Source: Anaerocolumna sp047777345 (GTDB taxonomy: Bacteria; Bacillota; Clostridia; Lachnospirales; Lachnospiraceae). From it: DNA of 20,231 nucleotides. Below the pieces are notes generated by a model that saw nothing but the letters and a program-made list of their open reading frames with translations, had not been told where the DNA came from and did not search any database. The position numbers and the translations under genes were made by a program. Where the stretch lies: positions 1 through 20,231 of the forward strand of contig JBKEEJ010000033.1 of the NCBI GenBank assembly GCA_047777345.1. Direction: 5' to 3'. This document shows positions 6,704 to 14,390 of this stretch, piece by piece; positions within the stretch are counted from its first letter, which is position 1; each line of letters begins with the position of its first letter.

Positions 6704-7816
6704 ATGAAAAAGAAAATCTTAGCTGTTATCTTATCTGCTGCAATGGTTTTATCTTTGGCAGCATGTGGCAAATCCAATACTGCAACAAACGATAATACGG
6801 ATACCACAGATAAAACGGTTTCTACGGAGTCAGCAGATTCCGGCAGTGCTTCTTCTGACAGCGCAAACAGCGGAAAAAAATTCAAAGTTGGTATGGTTAC
6901 TGACGTTGGTGGCGTAAATGACGGTTCCTTTAACCAGACATCCTGGGAAGGATTACAGAAAGCATCTAAGGATTTAGGTGTTGAAGTAAAATATCTTGAA
7001 TCAGAAACGGATGCTGATTATGCGCCCAATATTGAAACTTTTGTTGATGACGATTATGATTTAATCATATGCGTAGGTTATATGCTTGCTGATGCTATGA
7101 GAGCTTCCGCAGAAGCAAATCCGGATCAGAAATATGCAATTATTGATGATGCATCCTGCGCTGATCTTCCTAACGTTACCTGCTTAATGTTCGAACAGTC
7201 TCAGGCTTCTTATCTGGCAGGTGTTGTAGCCGGAATGATGACAAAGAGCAACAAAGTAGGCTTTGTACTTGGTATGTCCAATGAAACGATGAACGAGTTT
7301 GGTTATGGTTATTTAGCAGGTGTTTTAGACACAAATCCGAATGCAACGGTTTCTCAGTACAATGCGAACTCCTTCGGTGATACGGCAGTTGGTAAAAGCG
7401 CCGCAGTATCTATGATTACCGATGGTGTTGACGTTATTTTCCACGCAGCCGGTGGTACAGGACTTGGTGTTATTGAAGGATGTAAGGAAAATGGAATCTG
7501 GGCAATTGGTGTAGATACTGATCAGAGTTCACTTGCACCGGACAATATTCTTACCTCCGCTATGAAGAGAGTTGACACAGCTTGCTATGATATTACAAAG
7601 GATTTAATTAACGGTAACTTAACTAATGGCATTATCACATATGATCTTGCTTCCAATGGCGTTGATATTGCACCGACAACGGATAATTTAACAGATGAAG
7701 TAATCAATAAAGTAAATGAAACAAAGACAAAAATTATCAATGGTGAAATTACCGTTCCAAAGACAAAAGACGAGTTCGAAGCAAAATATGGCGACGTATA
7801 TGAATTAGATGATTAA
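6704..7816 (+). CDS. BMP-family nucleoside-binding lipoprotein of an ABC transporter
   Basis: A 370-residue extracellular substrate-binding protein. The N-terminus is a lipoprotein signal peptide (MKKK, hydrophobic stretch, lipobox LAAC with lipidated Cys21). A Thr/Ser/Asp-rich linker follows to about residue 60. The mature BMP/Med fold starts at KVGMVTDVGGVNDGSFNQ, the characteristic beginning of the family. BMP proteins (BmpA, PnrA/TmpC, NupN) bind purine and other nucleosides, and the neighbouring permease genes are of the matching kind. The ribosome binding site AAAGGAG sits eight bases before ATG. The gene is followed after 30 bases by the glycyl radical enzyme gene, not by its ATPase as is usual. 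This is the NupN position in the B. subtilis NupNOPQ arrangement. Confidence 0.92.
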   Translation: MKKKILAVILSAAMVLSLAACGKSNTATNDNTDTTDKTVSTESADSGSASSDSANSGKKFKVGMVTDVGGVNDGSFNQTSWEGLQKASKDLGVEVKYLESETDADYAPNIETFVDDDYDLIICVGYMLADAMRASAEANPDQKYAIIDDASCADLPNVTCLMFEQSQASYLAGVVAGMMTKSNKVGFVLGMSNETMNEFGYGYLAGVLDTNPNATVSQYNANSFGDTAVGKSAAVSMITDGVDVIFHAAGGTGLGVIEGCKENGIWAIGVDTDQSSLAPDNILTSAMKRVDTACYDITKDLINGNLTNGIITYDLASNGVDIAPTTDNLTDEVINKVNETKTKIINGEITVPKTKDEFEAKYGDVYELDD

Positions 7817-7846
7817 TGTGTGGGTTCCTATAAGGAGGTAATGAGG

Positions 7847-9391
7847 TTGAGAGACATTTCAATGGAACGTGTAAATGCAACTAGAGATGAAATGCTAGAC
7901 GTTATTAAAAGTGCTACCCTGACCCATGAGCAGAAAGTTGCTACTATGGCAAACAAAGCCGATTCATTGTTGGAAGTCCTTGATTTGCCGGAAGGACTGG
8001 ACGAACTAATGAATGTACCGGCTGAGGAGAAATGTATCTGCGACCTGAGTGAAGGACATGCACCGTTACGTCCGCGTTATATTGTGCCGGATTATGAAAA
8101 ATTCATGAAGGAAGGCTGCAAGTTCCTTCAGCTGGATCCTCCGAAAGATTTATATGAGGCTTTAAATTCACTCATGATATTTTATAAACATGTACCAAGT
8201 GTAACGAATTTTCCGGTTTATGTGGGACAGCTTGATCTGCTCTTGGAACCTTTTATCAATGATGTGGATGAAGCACAGGCCAAGAAAATGCTGAAACTGT
8301 TTATGACCCATATGGACCGGACAATTCTGGATTCCTTTTGCCATGCCAATATTGGACCCCGTGCTACCAAAACTGGCCGTATATTGCTGGAAGTGGAAGC
8401 AGAATTGCAGGATGCAGTGCCTAATTTGACATTAAAATACGAAGAGGGCGTAACTCCGGATGATTTTGCTCTGCAGGCAATTCAGACAGCTTTAAAGAGT
8501 GCAAAGCCAAGTTTTGCAAATCATAAAATGTTTTGCAGCGAACTGACAGAGAATTATGTTATAGCCAGCTGCTATAACGGTCTTCCTTACGGTGGCGGTT
8601 CTTATACTCTGTGCAGGCTTATTCTTGGCAACATTGCCAAACGGGCTCATAATGTAAAAGATTTTATGGATAAGGAACTTCCTTATGTTATGGATATTAT
8701 GGCACGCTATATGGATGCCAGAGTTCGGTTTGAAGTGGAAGAAAGCGGATTTTTCCAGAATAATTTCCTGGCAAAAGAAGGATTTATTCATAGAGATCGC
8801 TTTACCGCTATGTTTGGTCTGGTAGGCCTGGCCGATTGTGTCAATATTCTGATGGAAAAGGAAGGTAAAACCGGACGGTTTGGCCACAGCGAAGAAGCTA
8901 TCAACCTTGGTGTTGCAATTATGGATAAGATAGCGGAATTTAATCAGAACCATAAAAGTCCTTATTGTGAAATTACAGGAGGACATTATCTGCTTCATGC
9001 ACAAGTAGGCCTTGCAGAAGATGTAAATATTACACCTGGTACCCGTATCCCCATTGGAGAGGAACCGGAAGAGTTAGCAGATCATTTGCTGGTGCTTTCT
9101 AAATTCCACAAGTATTTTCCTTCCGGTACCGGTGATATTTTCCCGATTGACACAACGGTTCATAAGAATCCGGAGTATGTGTTGGATATCATAAAGGGTG
9201 CATTTCGCAAAGATTTGCGGTATTTGTCTTTCTATGAGAAAAACAGTGATTTGATTCGTATCACAGGATATCTGGTAAAACGCTCTGAAATGAAAAAATT
9301 AGAGGAAGGCCAGAATGTCATGCAGGATACCACTGCTTTAGGCTTGGGAGCCGCAAAGAACGGACATATACTGTCCAGAAAGGTTCGCTAA
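7847..9391 (+). CDS. yjjI: YjjI-type glycyl radical enzyme (DUF3029)
   Basis: I start it at TTG 7847, eight bases after AAGGAGG (7832-7838), giving 514 residues, close to E. coli YjjI (about 516). The open frame extends upstream to a GTG at 7820 that overlaps this ribosome binding site, and ATG 7841 lies too close to it. The C-terminal glycyl radical motif IRITGYLV places the radical glycine at residue 474. The likely thiyl-radical cysteine is Cys242 in ASCYNGLPYGGG. It has no Glu two residues later, unlike the CxE dehydratases, and no adjacent second Cys, unlike pyruvate formate-lyase. At about 515 residues it is much shorter than those enzymes (about 760-850). The reaction of YjjI is, to my knowledge, not established. 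The activase gene follows directly. It sits inside a nucleoside transporter operon, suggesting a substrate from nucleoside breakdown. The cytoplasmic enzyme should be oxygen-sensitive. Confidence 0.87.
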   Translation: MRDISMERVNATRDEMLDVIKSATLTHEQKVATMANKADSLLEVLDLPEGLDELMNVPAEEKCICDLSEGHAPLRPRYIVPDYEKFMKEGCKFLQLDPPKDLYEALNSLMIFYKHVPSVTNFPVYVGQLDLLLEPFINDVDEAQAKKMLKLFMTHMDRTILDSFCHANIGPRATKTGRILLEVEAELQDAVPNLTLKYEEGVTPDDFALQAIQTALKSAKPSFANHKMFCSELTENYVIASCYNGLPYGGGSYTLCRLILGNIAKRAHNVKDFMDKELPYVMDIMARYMDARVRFEVEESGFFQNNFLAKEGFIHRDRFTAMFGLVGLADCVNILMEKEGKTGRFGHSEEAINLGVAIMDKIAEFNQNHKSPYCEITGGHYLLHAQVGLAEDVNITPGTRIPIGEEPEELADHLLVLSKFHKYFPSGTGDIFPIDTTVHKNPEYVLDIIKGAFRKDLRYLSFYEKNSDLIRITGYLVKRSEMKKLEEGQNVMQDTTALGLGAAKNGHILSRKVR

Positions 9392-9392
9392 T

Positions 9393-10232
9393 ATGCAGGC
9401 AGTTGTGAATAAGATAATTTCATTCAGCGCAGTGGACGGACCGGGTAACCGGACGGCCGTATTTTTACAGGGGTGTAATCTGGACTGTAAATATTGTCAC
9501 AATCCGGAAACCAGAGCAGTCTGCATCCACTGCGGCAACTGCGTCAGGGTATGCCCCACAGGAGCCTTAAGTATGGAACAAAATAAGGTGCGTTACGACG
9601 CCGCAAAATGCGTTCAATGTGACAGTTGTATTCATACCTGCTCTTTTGGCAGCAGTCCCAAGACTCAGATTATGTCACCGGAAGAAGTATTTCGTGCCAT
9701 TAAGAAAAATATTCCCTTTATCCGGGGAATAACGGTATCAGGCGGGGAATGTACTTTATATCCGGAATTTTTAAAAGAGTTGTTTGTTCTTTGCCGTTCG
9801 GCCGGCTTATCAACTCTAATTGACAGTAACGGTACCGTTGATTTTTCTGATAAGAAAGATTTGCTCGAAGTTACCGATGGTGTAATGCTGGATGTGAAAG
9901 CTTTTGATAAAGAACAGCATAAAAAGGTAACGGGAGCAGACAATAGTCAAATTCTTAAGAATGCGGTTTTACTGGCTCAATGCGGTAAATTGTACGAAGT
10001 GCGGACAGTGGTGGTACCCGGTTTGTTTGACGCCAAAGATACGATTTTAAAAACCGGCAAATTATTAAAGCCTTATCTTAAGATAAGAGATATCCGTTAT
10101 AAGATTATTGCATACCGCCCCATGGGGGTACGCAAAGAGTATGCCCATTATGAAGTGCCAGGACAGGAATATTTGCAAGGCCTGGCACATCTTTTAGAAG
10201 AAGAAGGATTTCGTAATATAATTATTACATAA
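9393..10232 (+). CDS. yjjW: YjjW-type glycyl radical enzyme activase (radical SAM)
   Basis: A 279-residue radical SAM activase. The [4Fe-4S]-SAM motif CxxxCxxC is at Cys28, Cys32 and Cys35 (CNLDCKYC). A ferredoxin-like insert follows with two CxxCxxCxxxC sets (Cys44/47/50/54 and Cys73/76/79/83), as in the larger glycyl radical activases. The SGGE motif at 116-119 contacts SAM. It would cleave SAM to form the 5'-deoxyadenosyl radical that abstracts hydrogen from Gly474 of the YjjI-type protein. The ATG lies one base after the enzyme's stop codon, with AGAAAGG upstream, so the pair is translated together. Length and motifs are complete, with no sign of decay. Confidence 0.92.
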   Translation: MQAVVNKIISFSAVDGPGNRTAVFLQGCNLDCKYCHNPETRAVCIHCGNCVRVCPTGALSMEQNKVRYDAAKCVQCDSCIHTCSFGSSPKTQIMSPEEVFRAIKKNIPFIRGITVSGGECTLYPEFLKELFVLCRSAGLSTLIDSNGTVDFSDKKDLLEVTDGVMLDVKAFDKEQHKKVTGADNSQILKNAVLLAQCGKLYEVRTVVVPGLFDAKDTILKTGKLLKPYLKIRDIRYKIIAYRPMGVRKEYAHYEVPGQEYLQGLAHLLEEEGFRNIIIT

Positions 10233-10301
10233 TTCAGGCAGCCAATGACTGTGGACAAGCCTTGCAAAACAGCAGTGCAGATCATAGGTTAAATGTTTGT
10301 A

Positions 10302-10329
10302 GTAAGGCGGAATAAGAATCCGTTTTTAC
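10302..10329 (+). other. Intra-operon hairpin before the ATPase gene
   Basis: GTAAGGCGGA (10302-10311) can pair with TCCG-T-TTTTAC (10319-10329) around a 7-base loop, with one bulged T and two G-U pairs. Five T follow the GC part of the stem. It lies in the 116-base gap between the activase gene and the ABC ATPase gene, ending six bases before the ATPase ribosome binding site. It could be a partial terminator or an RNA processing or stability element that sets different levels for the two halves of the operon. Confidence 0.4.
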
Positions 10330-10348
10330 GATTCAAGGAGGAACAAGT

Positions 10349-11893
10349 TTGGAAAAGATAAGTCATATGGACGAAAACACAGTCGTCATTTCCATGAAAA
10401 ATATCGTGAAAAAATTCGGTAATTTCACGGCAAATGACGGCATTAACCTGACCGTTCATAAAGGTGAAGTGCATGCCATTCTTGGTGAAAACGGAGCCGG
10501 GAAAAGCACTCTGATGAACATATTATACGGGTTATACACACCTACGTCCGGAGAAATATATGTAAATGGGAAAAAGGTACATATCACCAATCCCAAACAT
10601 GCCATTGAATTGGGAATCGGTATGGTTCATCAGCATTTTATGTTGGTTGAGCCCTTTACCGTAACCGAAAACATTATTTTAGGAAACGAAATAGTAAAAG
10701 GACTTACCGTGGATTTAAAAACAGCCAGAAAGAAAGTGCTGGAACTGTCAGAAAAATACGGTATGAAAGTGGATCCGGACGCAAAGATTGAAGACATATC
10801 TGTTGGTATGCAGCAGCGTGTGGAGATACTAAAGGTATTGTATCGCGGGGTTAATACACTGATTTTGGACGAGCCAACCGCATCTTTAACTCCTCAGGAA
10901 ATTAAGGAATTAATTGAAATTATACATTATTTGGTAAAAGACGGCAAATCTGTTATATTGATTACTCATAAATTAAAGGAAATTAAAGCTGTTGCCGATT
11001 ACTGTACTATTATCCGCCAGGGAAAGTATATTAAGACAGTTAAGGTTTCCGATGTCAGCGAAAAGGAACTGGCTTCCATGATGGTAGGAAGGGAACTGGA
11101 GTTTAAAGTTAATAAAAAGGATATGACACCGGGAGAAACCATACTTGAAGTAAAAGATCTTCATGCCAGAGATTACCGTGGTGTGGAAATCTTAAAAGGC
11201 CTAAATTTAAAGGTAAGACGCGGGGAAATTGTAGGTCTGGCTGGTGTGGATGGTAACGGACAGACAGAATTGGTGGAGATATTAACCGGCCTTAGAAAAG
11301 GCGATTCCGGTCAGGTTATTTTAAAAGGCGAAAATGTTTTTAACCAAAGTCCAAAGGTACTTTTTGAAAAGGGAATTTCCAGTATTCCTGCGGATCGTCA
11401 TAAGCACGGTTTGGTTTTGGAGTACTCTGTGGCGGACAATCTGATTCTGCAGAATTTTGAAAAAGAACCCTTTTCAAAAAAGGGAATTTTAAAGAGAAAC
11501 GCAATAACGGAACAGGCAAAAGAACTTATTACGAAGTTTGATATAAGACCCTCTGATTGCGAGAATAAACCTGCTTCAACCTTATCCGGTGGTAATCAGC
11601 AAAAGGTTATTATTGCCAGAGAAGTAACAAATGACAAGGATTTACTCATTGCGGTGAACCCTACGAGAGGACTGGATGTTGGCGCTATCGAATTTGTTCA
11701 TAAGTATATTGTGGAACAGAGAAATAAAAACAAAGCGGTATTGCTGGTATCTTTTGAGCTGGACGAAATTATGAGTCTGTCTGACCGCATTGAAGTAATA
11801 TATGATGGACGGATAGCCGGAAGCGTTGCCGGAAATGAAGCCGATGAAAATACTTTAGGATTAATGATGGCAGGAGGACTTTCCAATGAATGA
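10349..11893 (+). CDS. nupO: Nucleoside ABC transporter, ATP-binding protein (double ABC domain)
   Basis: A 514-residue protein with two fused ABC domains, as in RbsA and YufO/NupO. The start is TTG 10349, seven bases after AAGGAGG (10335-10341); the next ATG, 10367, is 25 bases from it. Domain 1 has Walker A GENGAGKST (46-54), the signature region SVGMQQRVEIL and Walker B LILDEPTASL. Domain 2 has a degenerate Walker A (GVDGNGQTEL, with the Lys replaced), signature LSGGNQQKV, and Walker B with NPTRGLDVGAIE, the usual asymmetry in this family. It would power uptake by the two permeases encoded next, with the BMP lipoprotein as binding partner. Its 3' end overlaps the first permease gene by eight bases. 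The symbol follows the NupNOPQ gene order; strict orthology is not shown. Confidence 0.92.
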   Translation: MEKISHMDENTVVISMKNIVKKFGNFTANDGINLTVHKGEVHAILGENGAGKSTLMNILYGLYTPTSGEIYVNGKKVHITNPKHAIELGIGMVHQHFMLVEPFTVTENIILGNEIVKGLTVDLKTARKKVLELSEKYGMKVDPDAKIEDISVGMQQRVEILKVLYRGVNTLILDEPTASLTPQEIKELIEIIHYLVKDGKSVILITHKLKEIKAVADYCTIIRQGKYIKTVKVSDVSEKELASMMVGRELEFKVNKKDMTPGETILEVKDLHARDYRGVEILKGLNLKVRRGEIVGLAGVDGNGQTELVEILTGLRKGDSGQVILKGENVFNQSPKVLFEKGISSIPADRHKHGLVLEYSVADNLILQNFEKEPFSKKGILKRNAITEQAKELITKFDIRPSDCENKPASTLSGGNQQKVIIAREVTNDKDLLIAVNPTRGLDVGAIEFVHKYIVEQRNKNKAVLLVSFELDEIMSLSDRIEVIYDGRIAGSVAGNEADENTLGLMMAGGLSNE

Positions 11894-12959
11894 AAAGAAA
11901 AGCATTTTAAACAGTAATGCATTGTATACGTTAATTGCCATCGTAATTGGTTTTTTGGTAGGTGCCATATTACTAGTACTGGCAGGAATTAATCCGGGGG
12001 CAGCCTATGGAAGGCTGTTGCACTCCGTTTTCAGTAAACCAAAATCGATTGCCTGGGACATTATATATGCCAGCCCCTTAATTTTTACCGGCTTAAGCGT
12101 GGCTTTTTCATACAAAATGGGGGTTTTTAATATCGGAGCAGAGGGCCAGTTTGTGGTTGGTTCCTTAGCAGCCTGTGTAGTGGGAATTCTGGTGGATGTG
12201 CCAGCGATTATTCACGTACCATTATGTATTCTTGTTGCGGCTTTGGCAGGTGCGTTATGGAGCTTAATCGTCAGCCTTATGAAGATAAAAAGAGGGATTA
12301 ACGAAGTACTGTCCTTTATTATGTTTAACTGGATTGCCTTTTATTTGTCCAACTATGTGGTAAATTTAAAAGTAATACATAAAGAAGGCGGTGGAGAAGC
12401 AACCAAAGACGTTCTAAAATCTGCTACCATTTTATTGCCGGAAGGTATTCGTACTGCTTTAGGATGTGGCAGCGCCAATTATGGATTTATTATGGCAGTT
12501 GTAGCTGCAATTATTATTTGGTATGTCCTAAAAAAGACTACTTTAGGATATAAAATCTGTGCGGTAGGATTTAATCCTCATGCGGCAAGGTATGCCGGAA
12601 TTAACTCAAACGCAACCATGTTAATTGCTATGGGAGTTTCAGGAGCCTTAGCCGGACTTGGCGGCGCCGTACAGGTTCTTGGTATGTCAAACAGAATCAG
12701 TCAGTTTGCAGCTCAGGAAGGATTTGGTTTTCAGGGTATTACCGTAGCCCTTATCGGTGGAAGTGATCCCATAGGCTGTATTTTTGCTGGCCTTTTCTAC
12801 GGAGCAATGAAATACGGCGGTTCCAAATTAAGCTTAATCAATGCGCCGGCTGAAATTGTAGATATTATTATGGGTACTATCATATTCTTTATAGCGATTT
12901 CTTACATGTTTAAGAGTATCTTTTTATCGAAAAGATTCAAGAAAAAGGAGGCGAAGTAA
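11886..12959 (+). CDS. nupP: Nucleoside ABC transporter, permease protein 1
   Basis: A 357-residue inner-membrane permease of the BPD_transp_2 type (RbsC/YufP-like). It has about eight to ten hydrophobic segments, starting at about residues 11-33. The family loop FNIGAEGQFVVG is present (about residues 81-92), as is GALAGLGGAVQVLG in the second half. The gene begins inside the ATPase gene (ATGAATGA overlap), so the two are translationally coupled, and it ends directly before the second permease. The longer length, compared with the second permease, matches YufP versus YufQ. It forms half of a heterodimeric channel for nucleosides. Confidence 0.9.
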   Translation: MNEKKSILNSNALYTLIAIVIGFLVGAILLVLAGINPGAAYGRLLHSVFSKPKSIAWDIIYASPLIFTGLSVAFSYKMGVFNIGAEGQFVVGSLAACVVGILVDVPAIIHVPLCILVAALAGALWSLIVSLMKIKRGINEVLSFIMFNWIAFYLSNYVVNLKVIHKEGGGEATKDVLKSATILLPEGIRTALGCGSANYGFIMAVVAAIIIWYVLKKTTLGYKICAVGFNPHAARYAGINSNATMLIAMGVSGALAGLGGAVQVLGMSNRISQFAAQEGFGFQGITVALIGGSDPIGCIFAGLFYGAMKYGGSKLSLINAPAEIVDIIMGTIIFFIAISYMFKSIFLSKRFKKKEAK

Positions 12960-13895
12960 ATGGATTTCATAATTAAAAATTTAGGTCTGATTATTAATGC
13001 GACTCTTATCGCAACACCTCCTTTGTTATATGCCGCCCTGGGTTCCTGCTTTTCAGAACGCAGCGGGGTTATCAATATCGGAATTGAAGGCATGATGACA
13101 ATAGGAGCTTTTACGGGTTCTGTAGCTGCCTTGTTTACTGGCAGTCCATGGCTTGCCTTCTTTTGCGGAGGCTTGGCAGGAGCGGTGTTTGGTCTTTTAC
13201 ATGCCATAGCCTGTATCACATTTGGCGCGGACCAGACCATATCCGGAACGGCCATAAATTTCCTGGCACCAGGACTTGCGGTGTTTTTATGCAAAGCATT
13301 GTTTGACAATTCGTCCAATACACCTCCTCTTGATTCTGGCGATAAATTACCCAAATTGTTTGACGGTGTCTTTCCGGTAGGATCTTTCTTAAATAACGCA
13401 CTGAATACATATGGCGCAGCATACCTTTGCTTTATAGCTGTATTTATCGTTTGGTTCGTATTTTATAAGACCAGTTTCGGACTTAGACTTCGTGCAGTGG
13501 GAGAACATCCCCAGGCTTGTGATACACAGGGAATCAATGTGGCACGGGTTCGTTATATTTGTGTTATACTTTCCGGTTTCTTGGCAGGACTTGGCGGAGC
13601 TTATGTAACTTTGGCAACCGTAAATCAGTTCCGTCCTATCGTTATTGTAGGACAAGGTTTTATTGCCATAGCGGCTGTTATTTTCGGCAAGTTTACGCCT
13701 CAGGGAACCATGAAGGCATGTCTCCTTTTTGGACTTTGCAGTGGACTGAAAGTGCTAGCAAGCTCCGGTAACAAAGTTTCACCCAATATTATATCCATGA
13801 TTCCATATGTGGTTACTATTGTTACACTGATTATTTTTGTTGGAAAAGCAAGAGTACCGGCTGCAAACGGCAAACCATACATAAAATCCAGGTAA
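12960..13895 (+). CDS. nupQ: Nucleoside ABC transporter, permease protein 2
   Basis: A 311-residue permease, the YufQ-like partner of the preceding gene. It shows the paralogous loops INIGIEGMMTIGAF (near residues 37-50) and FLAGLGGAYVTLA in the second half, plus multiple membrane segments. Its ATG follows the upstream stop codon with no gap, and its AAGGAGG lies inside the upstream coding end, indicating tight coupling and equal dosage. The two permeases share the same fold with the loop motif at the same relative place, as expected of an ancient duplication. Confidence 0.9.
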   Translation: MDFIIKNLGLIINATLIATPPLLYAALGSCFSERSGVINIGIEGMMTIGAFTGSVAALFTGSPWLAFFCGGLAGAVFGLLHAIACITFGADQTISGTAINFLAPGLAVFLCKALFDNSSNTPPLDSGDKLPKLFDGVFPVGSFLNNALNTYGAAYLCFIAVFIVWFVFYKTSFGLRLRAVGEHPQACDTQGINVARVRYICVILSGFLAGLGGAYVTLATVNQFRPIVIVGQGFIAIAAVIFGKFTPQGTMKACLLFGLCSGLKVLASSGNKVSPNIISMIPYVVTIVTLIIFVGKARVPAANGKPYIKSR

Positions 13896-13939
13896 CAGGT
13901 ATAGTATGGCAAAACGGATTATAAAGGATGGGGTAAGTT

Positions 13940-14362
13940 ATGGAGATATCTGAATTGGTTAAACTGGCTATGAAAGCGAGAGAAAATTCTTATAGTCCCT
14001 ACTCTAATTTTAGAGTAGGGGCTGCGCTTCTTACAAAGCAGGGTAAAGTATATAGCGGCTGTAACATAGAAAATGCCGGTCAAACTTCCAGCAACTGTGC
14101 GGAGCGGACAGCCTTTTTTAAGGCAGTAAGCGAAGGAGAAAGAGAGTTTGCAGCCATTGCTATTGTAGGAGGCCCGGCTGATGGAATCAAAGATTACTGT
14201 CCGCCTTGTGGCGTTTGCAGGCAGGTAATGATGGAATTTTGCGACTGTGAAACTTTTAAGATTATCATTGCAAAATCGGAAGAGGATTATCAAATTTTCA
14301 CATTACAACAGCTTTTGCCTATGGGATTTGGACCTAAGGATCTAAGTGAAAAGCCGAATTGA
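13940..14362 (+). CDS. cdd: Cytidine deaminase
   Basis: A 140-residue zinc-dependent cytidine/deoxycytidine deaminase of the small homotetrameric type. The zinc and catalytic motifs are complete: Cys53-Ala-Glu55 (NCAERTAFF), with Glu55 as proton shuttle, and PCGVC with Cys90 and Cys93. The substrate-binding stretch SPYSNFRVGAAL (19-30) and GCNIENA (40-46) are typical. It converts cytidine to uridine and so feeds the uridine phosphorylase at the start of the operon. AAAGGATGGGG precedes the ATG, 44 bases after the permease gene. A strong palindrome lies in the early coding region (listed separately). Confidence 0.95.
   Translation: MEISELVKLAMKARENSYSPYSNFRVGAALLTKQGKVYSGCNIENAGQTSSNCAERTAFFKAVSEGEREFAAIAIVGGPADGIKDYCPPCGVCRQVMMEFCDCETFKIIIAKSEEDYQIFTLQQLLPMGFGPKDLSEKPN
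13994..14023 (+). other. Strong hairpin inside the cdd coding region
   Basis: CCCTACTCTA (13997-14006) and TAGAGTAGGG (14011-14020) are perfect inverted arms around the four-base loop ATTT. The stem can extend outwards through one U-G, one G-C and one A-U pair. It covers codons for the conserved SPYSNFRVGAA motif, starting about 54 bases after the start codon. The peptide is constrained, but the synonymous codon choices that make the arms complementary are not. Confidence 0.6.
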
Positions 14363-14390
14363 CATAATAAATGAAAGCAGAGGTTTTACT

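Noticed and set aside
8492..9004. Open frame of 170 codons on the minus strand within yjjI
   Set aside because: It lies wholly opposite a well-supported conserved gene and has no recognisable domain or start signal.
10072..10087. Perfect 16-base palindrome CTTATCTTAAGATAAG within yjjW
   Set aside because: With no loop and AT-rich arms it makes a weak hairpin. It lies mid-gene with no nearby promoter or second copy, so chance is adequate.
12902..13354. Open frame of 150 codons on the minus strand across the permease junction
   Set aside because: It is antisense to two clear permease genes and has no start signal or family resemblance.
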